Source of the DNA: Bacteroidota bacterium
GTDB lineage: Bacteria > Bacteroidota > Bacteroidia > Bacteroidales > PUMT01
Direction of reading: 5' to 3'
Length of the DNA stretch: 64,000 nucleotides
Assembly (NCBI GenBank): GCA_003554865.1
Contig: PWHJ01000122.1
Location: 122,398 to 186,397, forward strand
The notes below the pieces were generated by a model. The model had not been told where the DNA came from. It did no database searches and saw nothing but the letters and a program-made list of their open reading frames with translations. The position numbers were made by a program, and so were the translations under genes. This document shows positions 46,396 through 56,205 of this stretch, piece after piece (the first letter of the stretch is position 1; each line of letters opens with the position of its first letter).

Positions 46396-47307
46396 TTATA
46401 AACCACCTTTCCGTTTTTCAATCCTTTTCTGCATAAAAATTCCTCCGATTATAAAAAAAAGCCCCAAAAGAGTTGTCATATGTATATATTCATCCAGAAT
46501 AAGGCTAATAAGCAGCAACGCGAAGAACGGAGTAAGGTAAATCAAATTGCTTACCTTATCGGTCGAACTTGAAAACTGAAGGGCCTTCAGCCAGAAAACA
46601 AAAGTGAACCCCATCTCAAAAGCCCCTATATAAACTCCCCCAAAAACACCAAACATGGGGAAAGCCTCGAACCCAGAGACAGCAAACATAAGCAGCGTGG
46701 CAAATAAGGTAGCAAAAAAGAAATTCAAAAACAATTTTACAATCTCATTTCTTTGATCCCTTACATTGTATATCCAAAACAAAGCCCATACCAACGAGCT
46801 GCCAAGGGCAAGAAAAACACCCAGGGGATCTGAAAACTTCATGTCGAAGGGATCACCTTCGGACGAAATTAAATAAACACCGGCAAAACTGATCAACATT
46901 GCCAGCAGACTGTAAGGGGGTACTTTTTGCTTCAAAAGTGGCACTGACAGCAAAACAAGCATTATCGGCCAGGTAAAATTAAGTGGCTGAGCAATTTGAG
47001 CAGGCAAAATTGAATATGCTTTCAGTAAAATCACATAATAGAGGAAGGGATTCAAAAACCCCAAAAATGCCGAAAACATAAACTCTCTTTTGGTGGAGGT
47101 CAAAACTGCAGATATTTTACCCTGAATTGAGAGTATGCAAAACAGGATCAGGGTACTTGTCAGGGAAGCAAGGAAAACTATTTGTATAAAGCTTACATAA
47201 TCAAGGGTAAGCTTAAATGCGGACGCGGCAGTCGACCAGAACAATACTGAAAGAATGGCAAAAAAATATGCTTTGCCCTGATTTTTTTGGTGTTTGTTTT
47301 TCGTCAT
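46396..47307 (-). CDS. EamA/DMT family transporter
   Basis: A 303-residue drug/metabolite-transporter protein with ten helices in two EamA halves (SILFWSTAASAFKLTL onward, and SLVWALFWIYNVRDQRN onward). The ATG at 47307 is preferred over a TTG one codon upstream. The substrate is unknown. It begins seven bases after the serS stop, so the two are cotranscribed. Confidence 0.9.
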   Translation of the reverse strand: MTKNKHQKNQGKAYFFAILSVLFWSTAASAFKLTLDYVSFIQIVFLASLTSTLILFCILSIQGKISAVLTSTKREFMFSAFLGFLNPFLYYVILLKAYSILPAQIAQPLNFTWPIMLVLLSVPLLKQKVPPYSLLAMLISFAGVYLISSEGDPFDMKFSDPLGVFLALGSSLVWALFWIYNVRDQRNEIVKLFLNFFFATLFATLLMFAVSGFEAFPMFGVFGGVYIGAFEMGFTFVFWLKALQFSSSTDKVSNLIYLTPFFALLLISLILDEYIHMTTLLGLFFIIGGIFMQKRIEKRKGGL

Positions 47308-47314
47308 CAACGAA

Positions 47315-48592
47315 TCATTGTCCGATCATTTCGAAACCGGTATATGGCAACAGTACTTCCGGAATTTTAATCCCCCCGGAAGTCTGGTTATTTTCAAGCA
47401 TTGCTGCCACCAGTCTTGGCAGCGCAAGAGCACTTCCGTTCAGAGTGTGAGCCAAAAGTGAATTTTTTTCACCTTCTTCCCTAAATCTGAGCTTTAACCT
47501 GTTGGCCTGGAAAGAAGTAAAATTTGAAACCGAGCTTACCTCAAGCCACCTTTCCTGTGCTGAGGAAAAAACCTCAAAATCATATGTTTTTGCAGCTGCA
47601 AAGCCCATATCCCCGCCACATAACAACATTATCCGGTAAGGAAGCTCAAGTTTGTTTAAAAGATATTCCACATAAGAGGTCATTTCCTCAAGAGCATCAT
47701 AAGATCTGTCGGGATGTTGAACCTGAACTATCTCCACCTTGTCAAACTGATGAAGGCGGTTCAATCCTTTTACATCCTTTCCGTAAGAACCCGCTTCTCT
47801 GCGAAAACAAGGAGTGTATGCTGATATTTTAATTGGCAGGTCGGAGGAGTTCAAAATGTTGCCCCGGAAAATATTTGTAAGGGGTACTTCGGCTGTAGGG
47901 ATAAGATACAGATTATCAGATGACACATGATACATCTGCCCTTCCTTGTCGGGCAACTGCCCTGTTGCAAACCCCGACTCCTCATTTACCAGAAGGGGAG
48001 GAAAATATTCTGTATAACCCTCTCTGGAAGCCTCATCCAGAAAAAACTCTATCAGTGCACGCTGAAGGCGGGAGCCCTTTCCTTTATATAGAGGAAAACC
48101 CGAGCCGGTTATTTTATTTCCAAGGTCAAAATCTATTATATCATATTTTTTAGCCAGATCCCAGTGTGCAAGAGCATTATTCCCAAGCCCCGGGAACTCC
48201 CCCCCGCTGCGCACCTCCACATTGTTCTCTTCACCGGTACCCCGGGGAACAGACTCATGCGGCACATTGGGAACTTGCACCAGCAGCTCATTTAATTTCT
48301 CCTCAATGTTGTTTAAATCTGCTGTGAGAGATCTTATCTCTTCCTTGATCTTTGCAGTTTGATCTTTAGCGGCATCGGCCTCATCTCTCTTCCCTTGCCT
48401 GAAATACTCTCCAATATCCCTGGAAATCCTGTTAAGTGAAGCTTTAAGTTCCTCCACCTTTGTAAGTTGAGCTCTCCTTTCAGAATCAAGCGAAATAATC
48501 TGATCAATAATAGCGGCGTCATTAAAATTTCTGACCGAGAGAAGATCTACAACAGCATCCCTGTTTTGGGAAATATATTTAACAGTTAGCAT
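47315..48592 (-). CDS. serS: Seryl-tRNA synthetase
   Basis: A 425-residue class II synthetase. The N-terminal long coiled-coil arm (about 25-110) binds tRNA-Ser; the catalytic domain has motif 2 CFRREAGSYGKDVKGLNRLHQFDKVE and motif 3 TLNGSALALPRLVAAMLENNQ. Length is normal. The gene is downstream of the rpmA terminator and upstream of an EamA transporter by seven bases. Confidence 0.97.
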   Translation of the reverse strand: MLTVKYISQNRDAVVDLLSVRNFNDAAIIDQIISLDSERRAQLTKVEELKASLNRISRDIGEYFRQGKRDEADAAKDQTAKIKEEIRSLTADLNNIEEKLNELLVQVPNVPHESVPRGTGEENNVEVRSGGEFPGLGNNALAHWDLAKKYDIIDFDLGNKITGSGFPLYKGKGSRLQRALIEFFLDEASREGYTEYFPPLLVNEESGFATGQLPDKEGQMYHVSSDNLYLIPTAEVPLTNIFRGNILNSSDLPIKISAYTPCFRREAGSYGKDVKGLNRLHQFDKVEIVQVQHPDRSYDALEEMTSYVEYLLNKLELPYRIMLLCGGDMGFAAAKTYDFEVFSSAQERWLEVSSVSNFTSFQANRLKLRFREEGEKNSLLAHTLNGSALALPRLVAAMLENNQTSGGIKIPEVLLPYTGFEMIGQ

Positions 48593-48637
48593 AGGAAAGG
48601 GTTATAAAAAAAATTATGTGAATAAAAATAAAAAAAT

Positions 48638-48676
48638 CTCCTGTAATAACACTAAAAATATTTAGCCCTACAGGAG
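48638..48676 (-). terminator. Terminator of the rplU-rpmA operon
   Basis: On the minus strand, CTCCTGTA and TACAGGAG form an eight-base stem around a long loop whose CTAAA/TTTAG ends can extend the fold; ATTTTTTT follows. It lies just after the rpmA stop and just before serS. Confidence 0.82.
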
Positions 48677-48698
48677 ACTTGACTAAAGCCTGAAAAAT

Positions 48699-48959
48699 CT
48701 ATTCACTCACAGGGTCAACCTGAACCACTGACTTGTCGCCCCTTGTTCTTTTAAACATTACCTTACCGTCAACGAGTGAAAATAGGGTATGATCCTTGCC
48801 CATTCCTACATTGAGGCCCGGGTAATGCTTTGTTCCGCGCTGACGTACAATTATATTGCCTGCCTTGACTCTGCCTCCTCCGAATATTTTAACTCCAAGG
48901 CGTTTGCTTTCCGAGTCGCGGCCATTTCTCGAACTGCCTGATGCTTTCTTATGTGCCAT
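48699..48959 (-). CDS. rpmA: 50S ribosomal protein L27
   Basis: An 86-residue large-subunit protein that contacts the peptidyl transferase centre. The ATG at 48959 gives the standard start [24 protein letters not shown]; an ORF start 24 codons upstream lies inside the rplU 3' end. The conserved [26 protein letters not shown] follows. It follows rplU by 61 bases, the usual L21-L27 pair, and is closed by a terminator. Confidence 0.98.
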   Translation of the reverse strand: MAHKKASGSSRNGRDSESKRLGVKIFGGGRVKAGNIIVRQRGTKHYPGLNVGMGKDHTLFSLVDGKVMFKRTRGDKSVVQVDPVSE

Positions 48960-49020
48960 GGTATCCTGATTTATTTTTTTTAACCTTCCTACTGTATAAA
49001 CTGCAAAATACAATACAGTA

Positions 49021-49332
49021 TTATGCAACAATCTCCTCTATCTGGATCTGAGTAAGGTATTGACGATGTCCGGTCAACTTCTTGTATCCCTTTCTTCTCT
49101 TCTTTTTGAATATTTCAACCTTGTCTCCTTTCAAGTGCTCCAGAATCTTGGCTTTCACCAATGCATCCTTTACAACCGGTTTTCCAACTTTGACCTTACC
49201 ATTGTTGTCAACCAGCAACACCTTGTCTAAGTCAACCTGTGAGCCTTCCTCGCCTTCAAGACGATGAACGTAAAGCCTGGCATCTTTTTCAACCTTGAAC
49301 TGCTGTCCTGCTATATCTACTATTGCATACAT
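49021..49332 (-). CDS. rplU: 50S ribosomal protein L21
   Basis: A 103-residue ribosomal protein with the family start [22 protein letters not shown] and the basic [21 protein letters not shown] region. A perfect Bacteroidota promoter lies upstream at 49371-49401. It pairs with rpmA in the usual order. Confidence 0.98.
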   Translation of the reverse strand: MYAIVDIAGQQFKVEKDARLYVHRLEGEEGSQVDLDKVLLVDNNGKVKVGKPVVKDALVKAKILEHLKGDKVEIFKKKRRKGYKKLTGHRQYLTQIQIEEIVA

Positions 49333-49370
49333 CTGTTTAGCCGTTACTGTGTTATTAAAGTTTGGGAGTG

Positions 49371-49401
49371 CAAAAGTAAAAAAGTTTTAACTAATTCCAA
49401 A
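49371..49401 (-). promoter_or_regulatory. Bacteroidota consensus promoter of rplU-rpmA
   Basis: On the minus strand, TTTG (49398-49401), 19 bases, TACTTTTG (49371-49378): a perfect consensus match. The leader to rplU is about 39 bases. Confidence 0.85.
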
Positions 49402-49737
49402 CTTTTTTAAGCTCAAAAACCAAAGGGCACCCCCTGGCAGCTCGTTTTTACCTGCAGGCAAACAGTGTAATGGCTAGTTTTGCCAATATTAAGGGGAAAG
49501 AGAAAATATCTTATTTAATGTATGAAACTGTTTTCGTTTCTTAAATACATTTATAAATTTACATTTGATTATAAAAAGGTGAATTTGATTTGCCGCTTAC
49601 GCGGCAGCCTCAATTTTACAATTTTTCCGGAATGCTTAAATAATTACACGGGAACCGGGTATGATCAAAAGTAATTGTTATTTTTGTGTAAACAGAGATA
49701 TTTAAAAATACCGGTTTTCTATTTATCTTTTTCAGTT
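49402..49737. other. AT-rich intergenic region, no gene seen
   Basis: The spacer between the divergent rplU and bifunctional-nuclease genes holds only a short GCCGC/GCGGC hairpin near 49590 and a TATTTTTG box at 49679-49686, with no clear -33 element, that could serve the following gene. No coding frame is convincing. Confidence 0.5.
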
Positions 49738-50349
49738 ATGAGCAAAATAAAGTTGAATGTCCTTGGAATATCATACAGCCAGACTCAGTCTGGAGCATAC
49801 GCACTTGTTCTGGCAGAAGAAAACGGAGAGCGCAGAATCCCGATCATTATCGGGGGCTTTGAAGCCCAGGCCATAGCCATTCAACTGGAAGGGCTAAAGC
49901 CTCCGCGTCCACTTACCCACGATCTGTTTTTGAGTTTCGCCTCAGCTTTTAGCATTTCAATAGTTGAAGTCAATATATACAAGCTTGAAGAGGGTGTTTT
50001 TTATTCCAGGCTTATATGCGAGGACGGAGAAAAGCAAGTAACGGTTGACGCCCGTACCAGCGACGCCATAGCTCTGGCCCTCAGGTTTAAATGTTCGGTT
50101 TACACAACTGAAGATATTCTTTCAAAATCGGGCATAGTTATAGAGCAGGAAGAAACAAAAGAAGGGGAGTCTTCCGCCAAATCCCAATTTTTTTCTGGCA
50201 CCTCACAAAAATCGCACAAAGCTGGCGACGAGCTTCGTGATTTTACCATTACCGAGTTAAAAGAAATGCTTCAGGAGGCGGTAAAAAATGAAAATTACGA
50301 AAGAGCTTCCGAGATAAGGGACGAAATTAACCGCAGGAAAAAAAAGTAA
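49738..50349 (+). CDS. Bifunctional nuclease family protein (DUF151) with UVR motif
   Basis: A 203-residue protein. The ATG at 49738 is chosen because MSKIKLNVLGISYSQTQSGAYALVL is the family start; an ORF start 21 codons upstream is a random extension. Residues about 3-140 form the DUF151 bifunctional nuclease domain. The C-terminus (LKEMLQEAVKNENYERASEIRDEINRRK) is a UVR motif like that in UvrB and ClpC. The related plant protein has RNase and DNase activity; the role here is inference. Confidence 0.85.
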   Translation: MSKIKLNVLGISYSQTQSGAYALVLAEENGERRIPIIIGGFEAQAIAIQLEGLKPPRPLTHDLFLSFASAFSISIVEVNIYKLEEGVFYSRLICEDGEKQVTVDARTSDAIALALRFKCSVYTTEDILSKSGIVIEQEETKEGESSAKSQFFSGTSQKSHKAGDELRDFTITELKEMLQEAVKNENYERASEIRDEINRRKKK

Positions 50350-50350
50350 C

Positions 50351-51691
50351 CTACATTTTAAGCCTTTCTCTTATACGTTTTGCATCCTCTTCAAAGCCAG
50401 GCTTCCCAAGCAAAGCAAACATATTCTTCTTGTATGCCTCAACACCCGGCTGATTAAAGGGGTTTACACCAAGCATGCAGCCGCTTATGGCACAGGCTTT
50501 TTCAAAAAAATAAATTAGACGCCCCAGATAGTGCTCATCCAAAAAGGGTATTTTAACCTCAATAACCGGCACTTCCCCATCAGAATGTGCAAGGGCGGTG
50601 CCGGCCACAGCCATCCTGTTTATGTGGGAAATTCGTTTGCCTGCAAGATAATTCAGATTGTCTGCGTCTTCTTTTTCTGCAGGTATTGAAAGACGCCTTT
50701 GGGGTGCTTCAACCGAAATTATGGTCTCAAAGAGGTGTCGTTCCCCTTCCTGGATATACTGGCCCATAGAGTGAAGATCCGCAGTATAATTGACACTTGC
50801 CGGGAATATACCTTTATTTTCCTTACCTTCACTTTCTCCGAACAACTGCTTCCACCATTCGGCAAAAAAAGCAAGCTTGGGATGAGAGGCGGCCAAGACT
50901 TCAATTTTCTTTCCCGAGAGATATAACATATTGCGATAAGCCGCATACATGACCGAAGGGTTCTCCTTTAAAGAAACGCCTCTGCCGGTAAGCTCCTCCA
51001 TTTTGGCTGCCCCTCCCATTAACCTGTCAATGTCAACTCCTGCAACAGCAACAGGCAAAAGTCCCACCGCTGTTAAAACAGAAAAGCGTCCCCCCACATC
51101 AGGGGGAACCGGGAACAACCTGTAGTTTTCCCTGCGGGCCATTTCACACAAAGCGCCCTTTGAAGGATCGGTTATGGCGACAATTCTTTCTGCCGCCTCG
51201 CTGCTGCCATATTTCATCTTCAAGTGGTTCCTTAGTATGCGGAAGGCAACGGCAGGTTCAGTTGTAGTGCCAGATTTGGATATTACAATAATTGCATAAG
51301 ACTTGTCATTTAATACCTCAACAAGTTCGGAAAGATTATCTTCACTCAAATTATGGCCGGCAAAGACAACAAGGGGGTGCCTCTCATTTTGGATCACTTC
51401 CTTAAAACTGTGAGATAGTGATTCTATGACCGCCCTGGCACCCAGATATGATCCACCGACACCGGTTACAACCACCACTTCAGTTTTTTCTTTTAAAAAG
51501 GAAGCAGTTTCCCTGATCCTCTCAAACAACTCTTCATCCTTGCGGGAAGGCAGGTTAAGCCATCCAAGAAACTCTCCTCCCCTGACTTTCCCATCATGGA
51601 GCATCTTCAGGCAATCCCCCGCCCGGTCAAGCATCTTTTCTGCTTCATCGCCGGCTACAAAAGGGTGAACATATTCAAAATTTATCATCAT
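50351..51691 (-). CDS. pgi: Glucose-6-phosphate isomerase
   Basis: This enzyme interconverts G6P and F6P in glycolysis and gluconeogenesis. It has 446 residues, the shorter bacterial type. It has the sugar-phosphate loop VISKSGTTTEPAVAFR and the GGRFSVLTAVGLLP signature. The start overlaps the gpsA stop by four bases (ATGA), so it is coupled to gpsA in a lysS-gpsA-pgi transcript, a conserved Bacteroidota order. Confidence 0.96.
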   Translation of the reverse strand: MMINFEYVHPFVAGDEAEKMLDRAGDCLKMLHDGKVRGGEFLGWLNLPSRKDEELFERIRETASFLKEKTEVVVVTGVGGSYLGARAVIESLSHSFKEVIQNERHPLVVFAGHNLSEDNLSELVEVLNDKSYAIIVISKSGTTTEPAVAFRILRNHLKMKYGSSEAAERIVAITDPSKGALCEMARRENYRLFPVPPDVGGRFSVLTAVGLLPVAVAGVDIDRLMGGAAKMEELTGRGVSLKENPSVMYAAYRNMLYLSGKKIEVLAASHPKLAFFAEWWKQLFGESEGKENKGIFPASVNYTADLHSMGQYIQEGERHLFETIISVEAPQRRLSIPAEKEDADNLNYLAGKRISHINRMAVAGTALAHSDGEVPVIEVKIPFLDEHYLGRLIYFFEKACAISGCMLGVNPFNQPGVEAYKKNMFALLGKPGFEEDAKRIRERLKM

Positions 51692-52683
51692 GCCAGTTCC
51701 TCCGTTAAAAGTTTAATCTCAATACCGGGTGAAATGCGCTCATAAAGAATATTGTATACAGCATCGGTTATGGGCATATGCACCTTATATTTGCGGTTTA
51801 TCTCATTGATGCATTTAACTGCATAATAACCCTCTGCCACCATATTCATCTCAAGTATGGCCGATTTAACCGAGTAACCTTTACCTATCATCATACCGAA
51901 AGTGCGGTTACGGCTGAATTGCGAGTATGATGTAACCAGCAGGTCACCAAGGTAAGCCGAGCTGTTTATATTTCTCTCACTTGGATATGTACGGTCCAGG
52001 AACCGTTTTATTTCCCTTATTGAATTGGAGATCAGCACAGCCTGAAAATTATCCCCGTATCCCAGTCCATGACATATCCCCGCGGCTATGGCAAAAATAT
52101 TCTTAAGGACCGAGGAGTATTCCGCACCGTAAATATCATCAACTATAACAGTTTTAATAAAATGAGTTTCCAGATAGCTTGCTATATTACGGGCACTGCT
52201 TTTGGTCTTGGAAGCAATTGTTACATAGGAAAGTCTTTCAAGAGCCACTTCTTCGGCATGACAGGGACCTGTAATAGTGCCTATCGAATCAAAACCGACC
52301 CCGTAATGCCTGTTGAAAAATTCGGCAATAGTGAGATTGTCTTCCGGTATTATACCTTTTATAGCAGAAATCACAAATTTCCCTTCCAGGTTGATCGAAT
52401 GGGCAAACAGAAGATCTTTTAAAAAAACCGAAGGGACAGCAAAGAAAAGTATATCAGAATCCCCGATTGTCTTTTCGAGGTTATCATACATTATTATCCT
52501 CGACACATCAAAGGTTACCGAGCTCAAATATCTGGGATTGTGATGATACTTGCGCATATAGGAAATCGACCCGGGATTTCTGAAGTACCAGTTAATCTGA
52601 GCTGTATTGTAAAGCAGCATTTTGGCAATAGCCGTTGCCCAGCTCCCACTCCCGATTACAGCTATTTTTGGATTATCCGACAT
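51688..52683 (-). CDS. gpsA: Glycerol-3-phosphate dehydrogenase [NAD(P)+]
   Basis: This enzyme makes sn-glycerol 3-phosphate for phospholipid synthesis. It has 331 residues with NAD(P) motif VIGSGSWATAIAKML near 10-20, the catalytic Lys region SAIKGI, and the C-terminal GYGDNFQAVLISNSIREI segment. It is downstream of lysS by 18 bases and overlaps pgi by four. Confidence 0.96.
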   Translation of the reverse strand: MSDNPKIAVIGSGSWATAIAKMLLYNTAQINWYFRNPGSISYMRKYHHNPRYLSSVTFDVSRIIMYDNLEKTIGDSDILFFAVPSVFLKDLLFAHSINLEGKFVISAIKGIIPEDNLTIAEFFNRHYGVGFDSIGTITGPCHAEEVALERLSYVTIASKTKSSARNIASYLETHFIKTVIVDDIYGAEYSSVLKNIFAIAAGICHGLGYGDNFQAVLISNSIREIKRFLDRTYPSERNINSSAYLGDLLVTSYSQFSRNRTFGMMIGKGYSVKSAILEMNMVAEGYYAVKCINEINRKYKVHMPITDAVYNILYERISPGIEIKLLTEELA

Positions 52684-52701
52684 AAAAGGTAGTTTTGGAG
52701 C

Positions 52702-54426
52702 TTAGTTTTCAAGCCATTTTTTAACCTCCTCAGGTGAAGGGTTTTGCAGTCCAAGCTTATTTTTTTTGTTATACCCGCAAAGCTCGTTGTGCAATTTGCC
52801 GGGTTTGTTATTTTTAAAACTCTCAACCGTAGTGTACCCCATTTTGCGAATCACATCCACCCATTCTTCAGGGATGCCAAGTGCGGTAAACTGGGCGTTA
52901 TCATCTTCCTTTTCCTTTTTCAGGGGCCTCATCTGCGGAAAGAAGATCACCTCCTGAATAGAAGCGGAATTTGTCATAATCATAACAAGGCGGTCAATCC
53001 CAATTCCCAGTCCGGCTGTAGGAGGCATCCCAAATTCAAGGGCTTTGAGAAAATCTTCATCGAGAACCATAGCCTCCTCATCTCCCCGTTCGCCTAGCTT
53101 CAGTTGCTGAATAAATCGTTCCCGCTGATCCAGGGGATCGTTCAGCTCTGAGAAAGCATTGCACAACTCCTTTCCGTTAACAATAAGCTCAAAGCGCTCA
53201 ACAAGTCCGGGCTTACTTCTGTGCTTCCTTGCCAGGGGTGACATTTCCAGCGGATAATCTGTTATAAATGTAGGTTGCACAAGGTATGGCTCACACTTTT
53301 TCCCGAAAATTTCATCAATGATCTTTCCTTTTCCCATTGTTTTGTCAACTTCTACACCAAGATCACCGGCCACGGAAAAAAGCTGCTGCTCATCCATCTG
53401 GGAAATCTCAAATCCGGTATATTCTTCAATAACCTCATACATTGTATACCTTTTCCAGGGCCGCTTAAAACTTATGACCTTATCATCAACCCTGACTTCG
53501 GTTGTTCCCTGAACATCAACTGCAACCTTTTCCAGCATCTCTTCAACAAGATCCATCATCCAGATATAATCCCTGTATGCCACATACAATTCAACCATTG
53601 TAAATTCCGGGTTGTGAAAGCGGCTCATTCCCTCATTCCTGAAGTCCTTTGAAAACTCGTAAACCCCTTCGAACCCTCCCACAATTAAACGCTTCAGATA
53701 TAATTCATTGGCTATGCGAAGATAGAGCCTGGTGTCAAGTTTATTGTGATAGGTTGTAAAAGGCTTTGCCGCTGCCCCGCCATAGAGAGGCTGAAGCACA
53801 GGTGTCTCCACTTCAAGGTATTCCCTGGCATCCAGGAAACCTCGGATTGAATTTATAATACCCGTTCTCTTGATAAATACTTCCTTCACATGAGGATTAA
53901 CTATTAAATCAAGGTACCGCTGACGGTACCTTTGGTCGGGATCGCTGAAGGAGTCATAGACCTTACCTTCCTTTTCCTTGACAACAGGCAGGGGTCTGAG
54001 TGATTTGCTCAATAAGACAAGCTCCTTTACATGTATGGAGGTCTCACCCATCTTTGTCACAAAAACAAACCCCCTCACACCTATAATATCCCCTATATCA
54101 AGCAATTTTTTAAAAACGGTGTTGTACATAGTTTTGTCCTCGCCTGTGCATATATCGTCACGGCGGACATATATCTGGATACGACCCTTTTCATCCTGAA
54201 TTTCCGCAAATGATGCATTGCCCATTATCCTGCGTGTCATTATCCTGCCTGCGAGGCTAACATCAGAGAAGTTTTCCTTCTTGGGATTAAAATTTTCAAG
54301 AATTTCTGTAGTTGTTGTATTTACCGGGAACGATCCCGCAGGATAGGGATCTATGCCAAGGGCGCGCAATTCATTCAATGCTTCTCTTCTTATGGCTTCC
54401 TGTTCACTCAAATGTTTATCTTCCAT
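52702..54426 (-). CDS. lysS: Lysyl-tRNA synthetase, class II
   Basis: A 574-residue class II synthetase. The ATG at 54426 is preferred over one six codons upstream, as [20 protein letters not shown] is the family start. An OB-fold anticodon domain (about 55-165) precedes the catalytic core with motif 2 [20 protein letters not shown] and motif 3 [13 protein letters not shown]. The C-terminus carries about 65 extra residues ([20 protein letters not shown] onward), as in other Bacteroidota LysRS. It heads the lysS-gpsA-pgi operon. Confidence 0.97.
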   Translation of the reverse strand: MEDKHLSEQEAIRREALNELRALGIDPYPAGSFPVNTTTTEILENFNPKKENFSDVSLAGRIMTRRIMGNASFAEIQDEKGRIQIYVRRDDICTGEDKTMYNTVFKKLLDIGDIIGVRGFVFVTKMGETSIHVKELVLLSKSLRPLPVVKEKEGKVYDSFSDPDQRYRQRYLDLIVNPHVKEVFIKRTGIINSIRGFLDAREYLEVETPVLQPLYGGAAAKPFTTYHNKLDTRLYLRIANELYLKRLIVGGFEGVYEFSKDFRNEGMSRFHNPEFTMVELYVAYRDYIWMMDLVEEMLEKVAVDVQGTTEVRVDDKVISFKRPWKRYTMYEVIEEYTGFEISQMDEQQLFSVAGDLGVEVDKTMGKGKIIDEIFGKKCEPYLVQPTFITDYPLEMSPLARKHRSKPGLVERFELIVNGKELCNAFSELNDPLDQRERFIQQLKLGERGDEEAMVLDEDFLKALEFGMPPTAGLGIGIDRLVMIMTNSASIQEVIFFPQMRPLKKEKEDDNAQFTALGIPEEWVDVIRKMGYTTVESFKNNKPGKLHNELCGYNKKNKLGLQNPSPEEVKKWLEN

Positions 54427-54575
54427 AGCGCGAATTTTCTGCAAATATAAAATATTATTTGATCTTATGTATAAATCAGATATGGAGTATGCTTAAAGGT
54501 TTACAAATGTTCAGAATATTTAACCCGTTAGCTAAAAAAATTTCAAATTTTTAATGTAATTTTATGTTCTGAATT

Positions 54576-54581
54576 AGGAGG
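54576..54581 (+). promoter_or_regulatory. Strong Shine-Dalgarno of lipA
   Basis: AGGAGG lies seven bases before the lipA ATG. Most genes in this window lack any such motif, so it stands out and also fixes the lipA start. Confidence 0.7.
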
Positions 54582-54588
54582 GGCCGTC

Positions 54589-55509
54589 ATGAAAAAAAGA
54601 ACGAAAAGACAATTGCCGTCGTGGATGAAGATGAAGATGCCCTCCGGCTATAATTACTCGAGGGTAAGAAACCTTGTTGATCACCATGGCCTGCATACAA
54701 TATGCACCAGCGGCAAATGTCCCAACATGGGTGAATGCTGGGGAAACGGAACGGCAACATTTATGATACTGGGGAATATATGCACCCGGGACTGCAAATT
54801 CTGCGGGGTTGAAACAGGCAAGCCACTGGCTCCCGATCCCGGCGAACCGTCCCGCATAGCCCGCTCCGTACAAACACTGGAATTGAAGCACTGTGTGATC
54901 ACATCGGTTGACAGGGACGATCTGAAAGACGGCGGCGCATACATCTGGGCTGAAACTGTCAGTGCGGTCAAACAGCTCAACCCCGACACAACAGTTGAAG
55001 TTCTGATTCCCGACTTTAACGGAAAAGAATCACTTGTAAAAATGGTTATAGATGCTCAACCGGAAGTGATCTCGCACAACCTGGAAACGGTAAGAAGGCT
55101 CACTCCCCGGATCAGGAGCCGGGCCGACTACCAAACCAGTCTTAAGGTTATCAGGTTAATCTCACAGGCGGAAGCAGTTTCCAAATCCGGAATAATGCTG
55201 GGTATGGGCGAGGAAGAGGAGGAGGTCCTTGAAACAATGGACGATCTGATTGCCGCCGGATGCAAAGTTTTAACCATAGGCCAGTACCTTGCTCCCACCA
55301 AAAACCACATACCGGTAAAGCATTTTGTAAAGCCGGAAACATTTGAACTCTACAGGAAAAGAGGACTGGAAAAAGGCTTCCGTTTTGTGGAAAGTTCCCC
55401 CCTGGTACGCTCATCCTACCGGGCAGAAAAACATGCGGAACTGGCAAAGGAAAAAAATAATACAAAATATAATGAAAAAAGTAATTTTTCAGGATCTAAA
55501 ATCAATTGA
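54589..55509 (+). CDS. lipA: Lipoyl synthase
   Basis: This radical-SAM enzyme inserts sulfur into protein-bound octanoyl groups to make lipoate. It has 306 residues. One cluster uses Cys39, Cys44 and Cys50 (CTSGKCPNMGEC), and the SAM cluster uses Cys65, Cys69 and Cys72 (CTRDCKFC). The C-terminal RSSY motif (PLVRSSYRAEKHA) is intact. Its end overlaps lipB by 38 bases, so the two are coupled. Confidence 0.97.
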   Translation: MKKRTKRQLPSWMKMKMPSGYNYSRVRNLVDHHGLHTICTSGKCPNMGECWGNGTATFMILGNICTRDCKFCGVETGKPLAPDPGEPSRIARSVQTLELKHCVITSVDRDDLKDGGAYIWAETVSAVKQLNPDTTVEVLIPDFNGKESLVKMVIDAQPEVISHNLETVRRLTPRIRSRADYQTSLKVIRLISQAEAVSKSGIMLGMGEEEEEVLETMDDLIAAGCKVLTIGQYLAPTKNHIPVKHFVKPETFELYRKRGLEKGFRFVESSPLVRSSYRAEKHAELAKEKNNTKYNEKSNFSGSKIN

Positions 55510-56185
55510 CTATAAAAAAGCATGGGACTATCAGGAAAAACTCTTTAACAATGTAGTAGCAAACAAAAAAGCGGCCGTTAATCCCGGCACAAAAATGGAA
55601 GAAGTGCCTGCCGGGTATCTCCTGTTTTGCGAACACCCCCATGTTTACACACTCGGGAAAAGCGGCACGGAAAACAATTTGCTGATAGATCCCGCATTTC
55701 TTGATAAGATCAATGCCACATATTACAGGATAAACCGCGGAGGCGACATAACTTACCACGGGCCGGGGCAAATCGTGGGATATCCGATAATTGACCTGGA
55801 GCGTTTCGGGCTGCAGGTAAAACAATATATATATCTCCTGGAGGAATCAATAATTGAGACTCTTAAAAAGTTCGGCATATATTCGTCAAGACTTCAGGAT
55901 TCCACGGGTGTATGGCTTGATCCAGATATTAAGGGTAAATCCAGAAAAATATGCGCCATAGGTGTTCGTGCAAGCAGATATGTAACAATGCACGGATTTG
56001 CATTTAACGTTAATACTGACCTTAATTACTTCAATTATATCAATCCATGCGGACTAAATGACAAGGGAGTGACTTCCCTTGAAAAGGAACTGGGAGCAAA
56101 GCAGGATATTGAAACGGTTAAAAGGGAGCTTGGAAAACAATTATCTGCACTTTTCGGCTTCAATATGGAAGATGAAAGCAAGTAA
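55472..56185 (+). CDS. lipB: Octanoyl-[ACP]-protein transferase
   Basis: This enzyme transfers octanoate from ACP to lipoyl domains before LipA acts. It has 237 residues from the ATG at 55472, which gives MKKVIFQDLKSIDYKKAW; the in-frame ATG at 55343 lies well inside lipA and is rejected. Catalytic Cys193 (NPCGLNDKGVTSL) and Lys159 (SRKICAIGV) are present, as is RGGDITYHGPGQ. It overlaps lipA by 38 bases and is followed 20 bases later by recJ. Confidence 0.95.
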   Translation: MKKVIFQDLKSIDYKKAWDYQEKLFNNVVANKKAAVNPGTKMEEVPAGYLLFCEHPHVYTLGKSGTENNLLIDPAFLDKINATYYRINRGGDITYHGPGQIVGYPIIDLERFGLQVKQYIYLLEESIIETLKKFGIYSSRLQDSTGVWLDPDIKGKSRKICAIGVRASRYVTMHGFAFNVNTDLNYFNYINPCGLNDKGVTSLEKELGAKQDIETVKRELGKQLSALFGFNMEDESK

Positions 56186-56205
56186 TATTGAAATAACAAC
56201 AGCAG

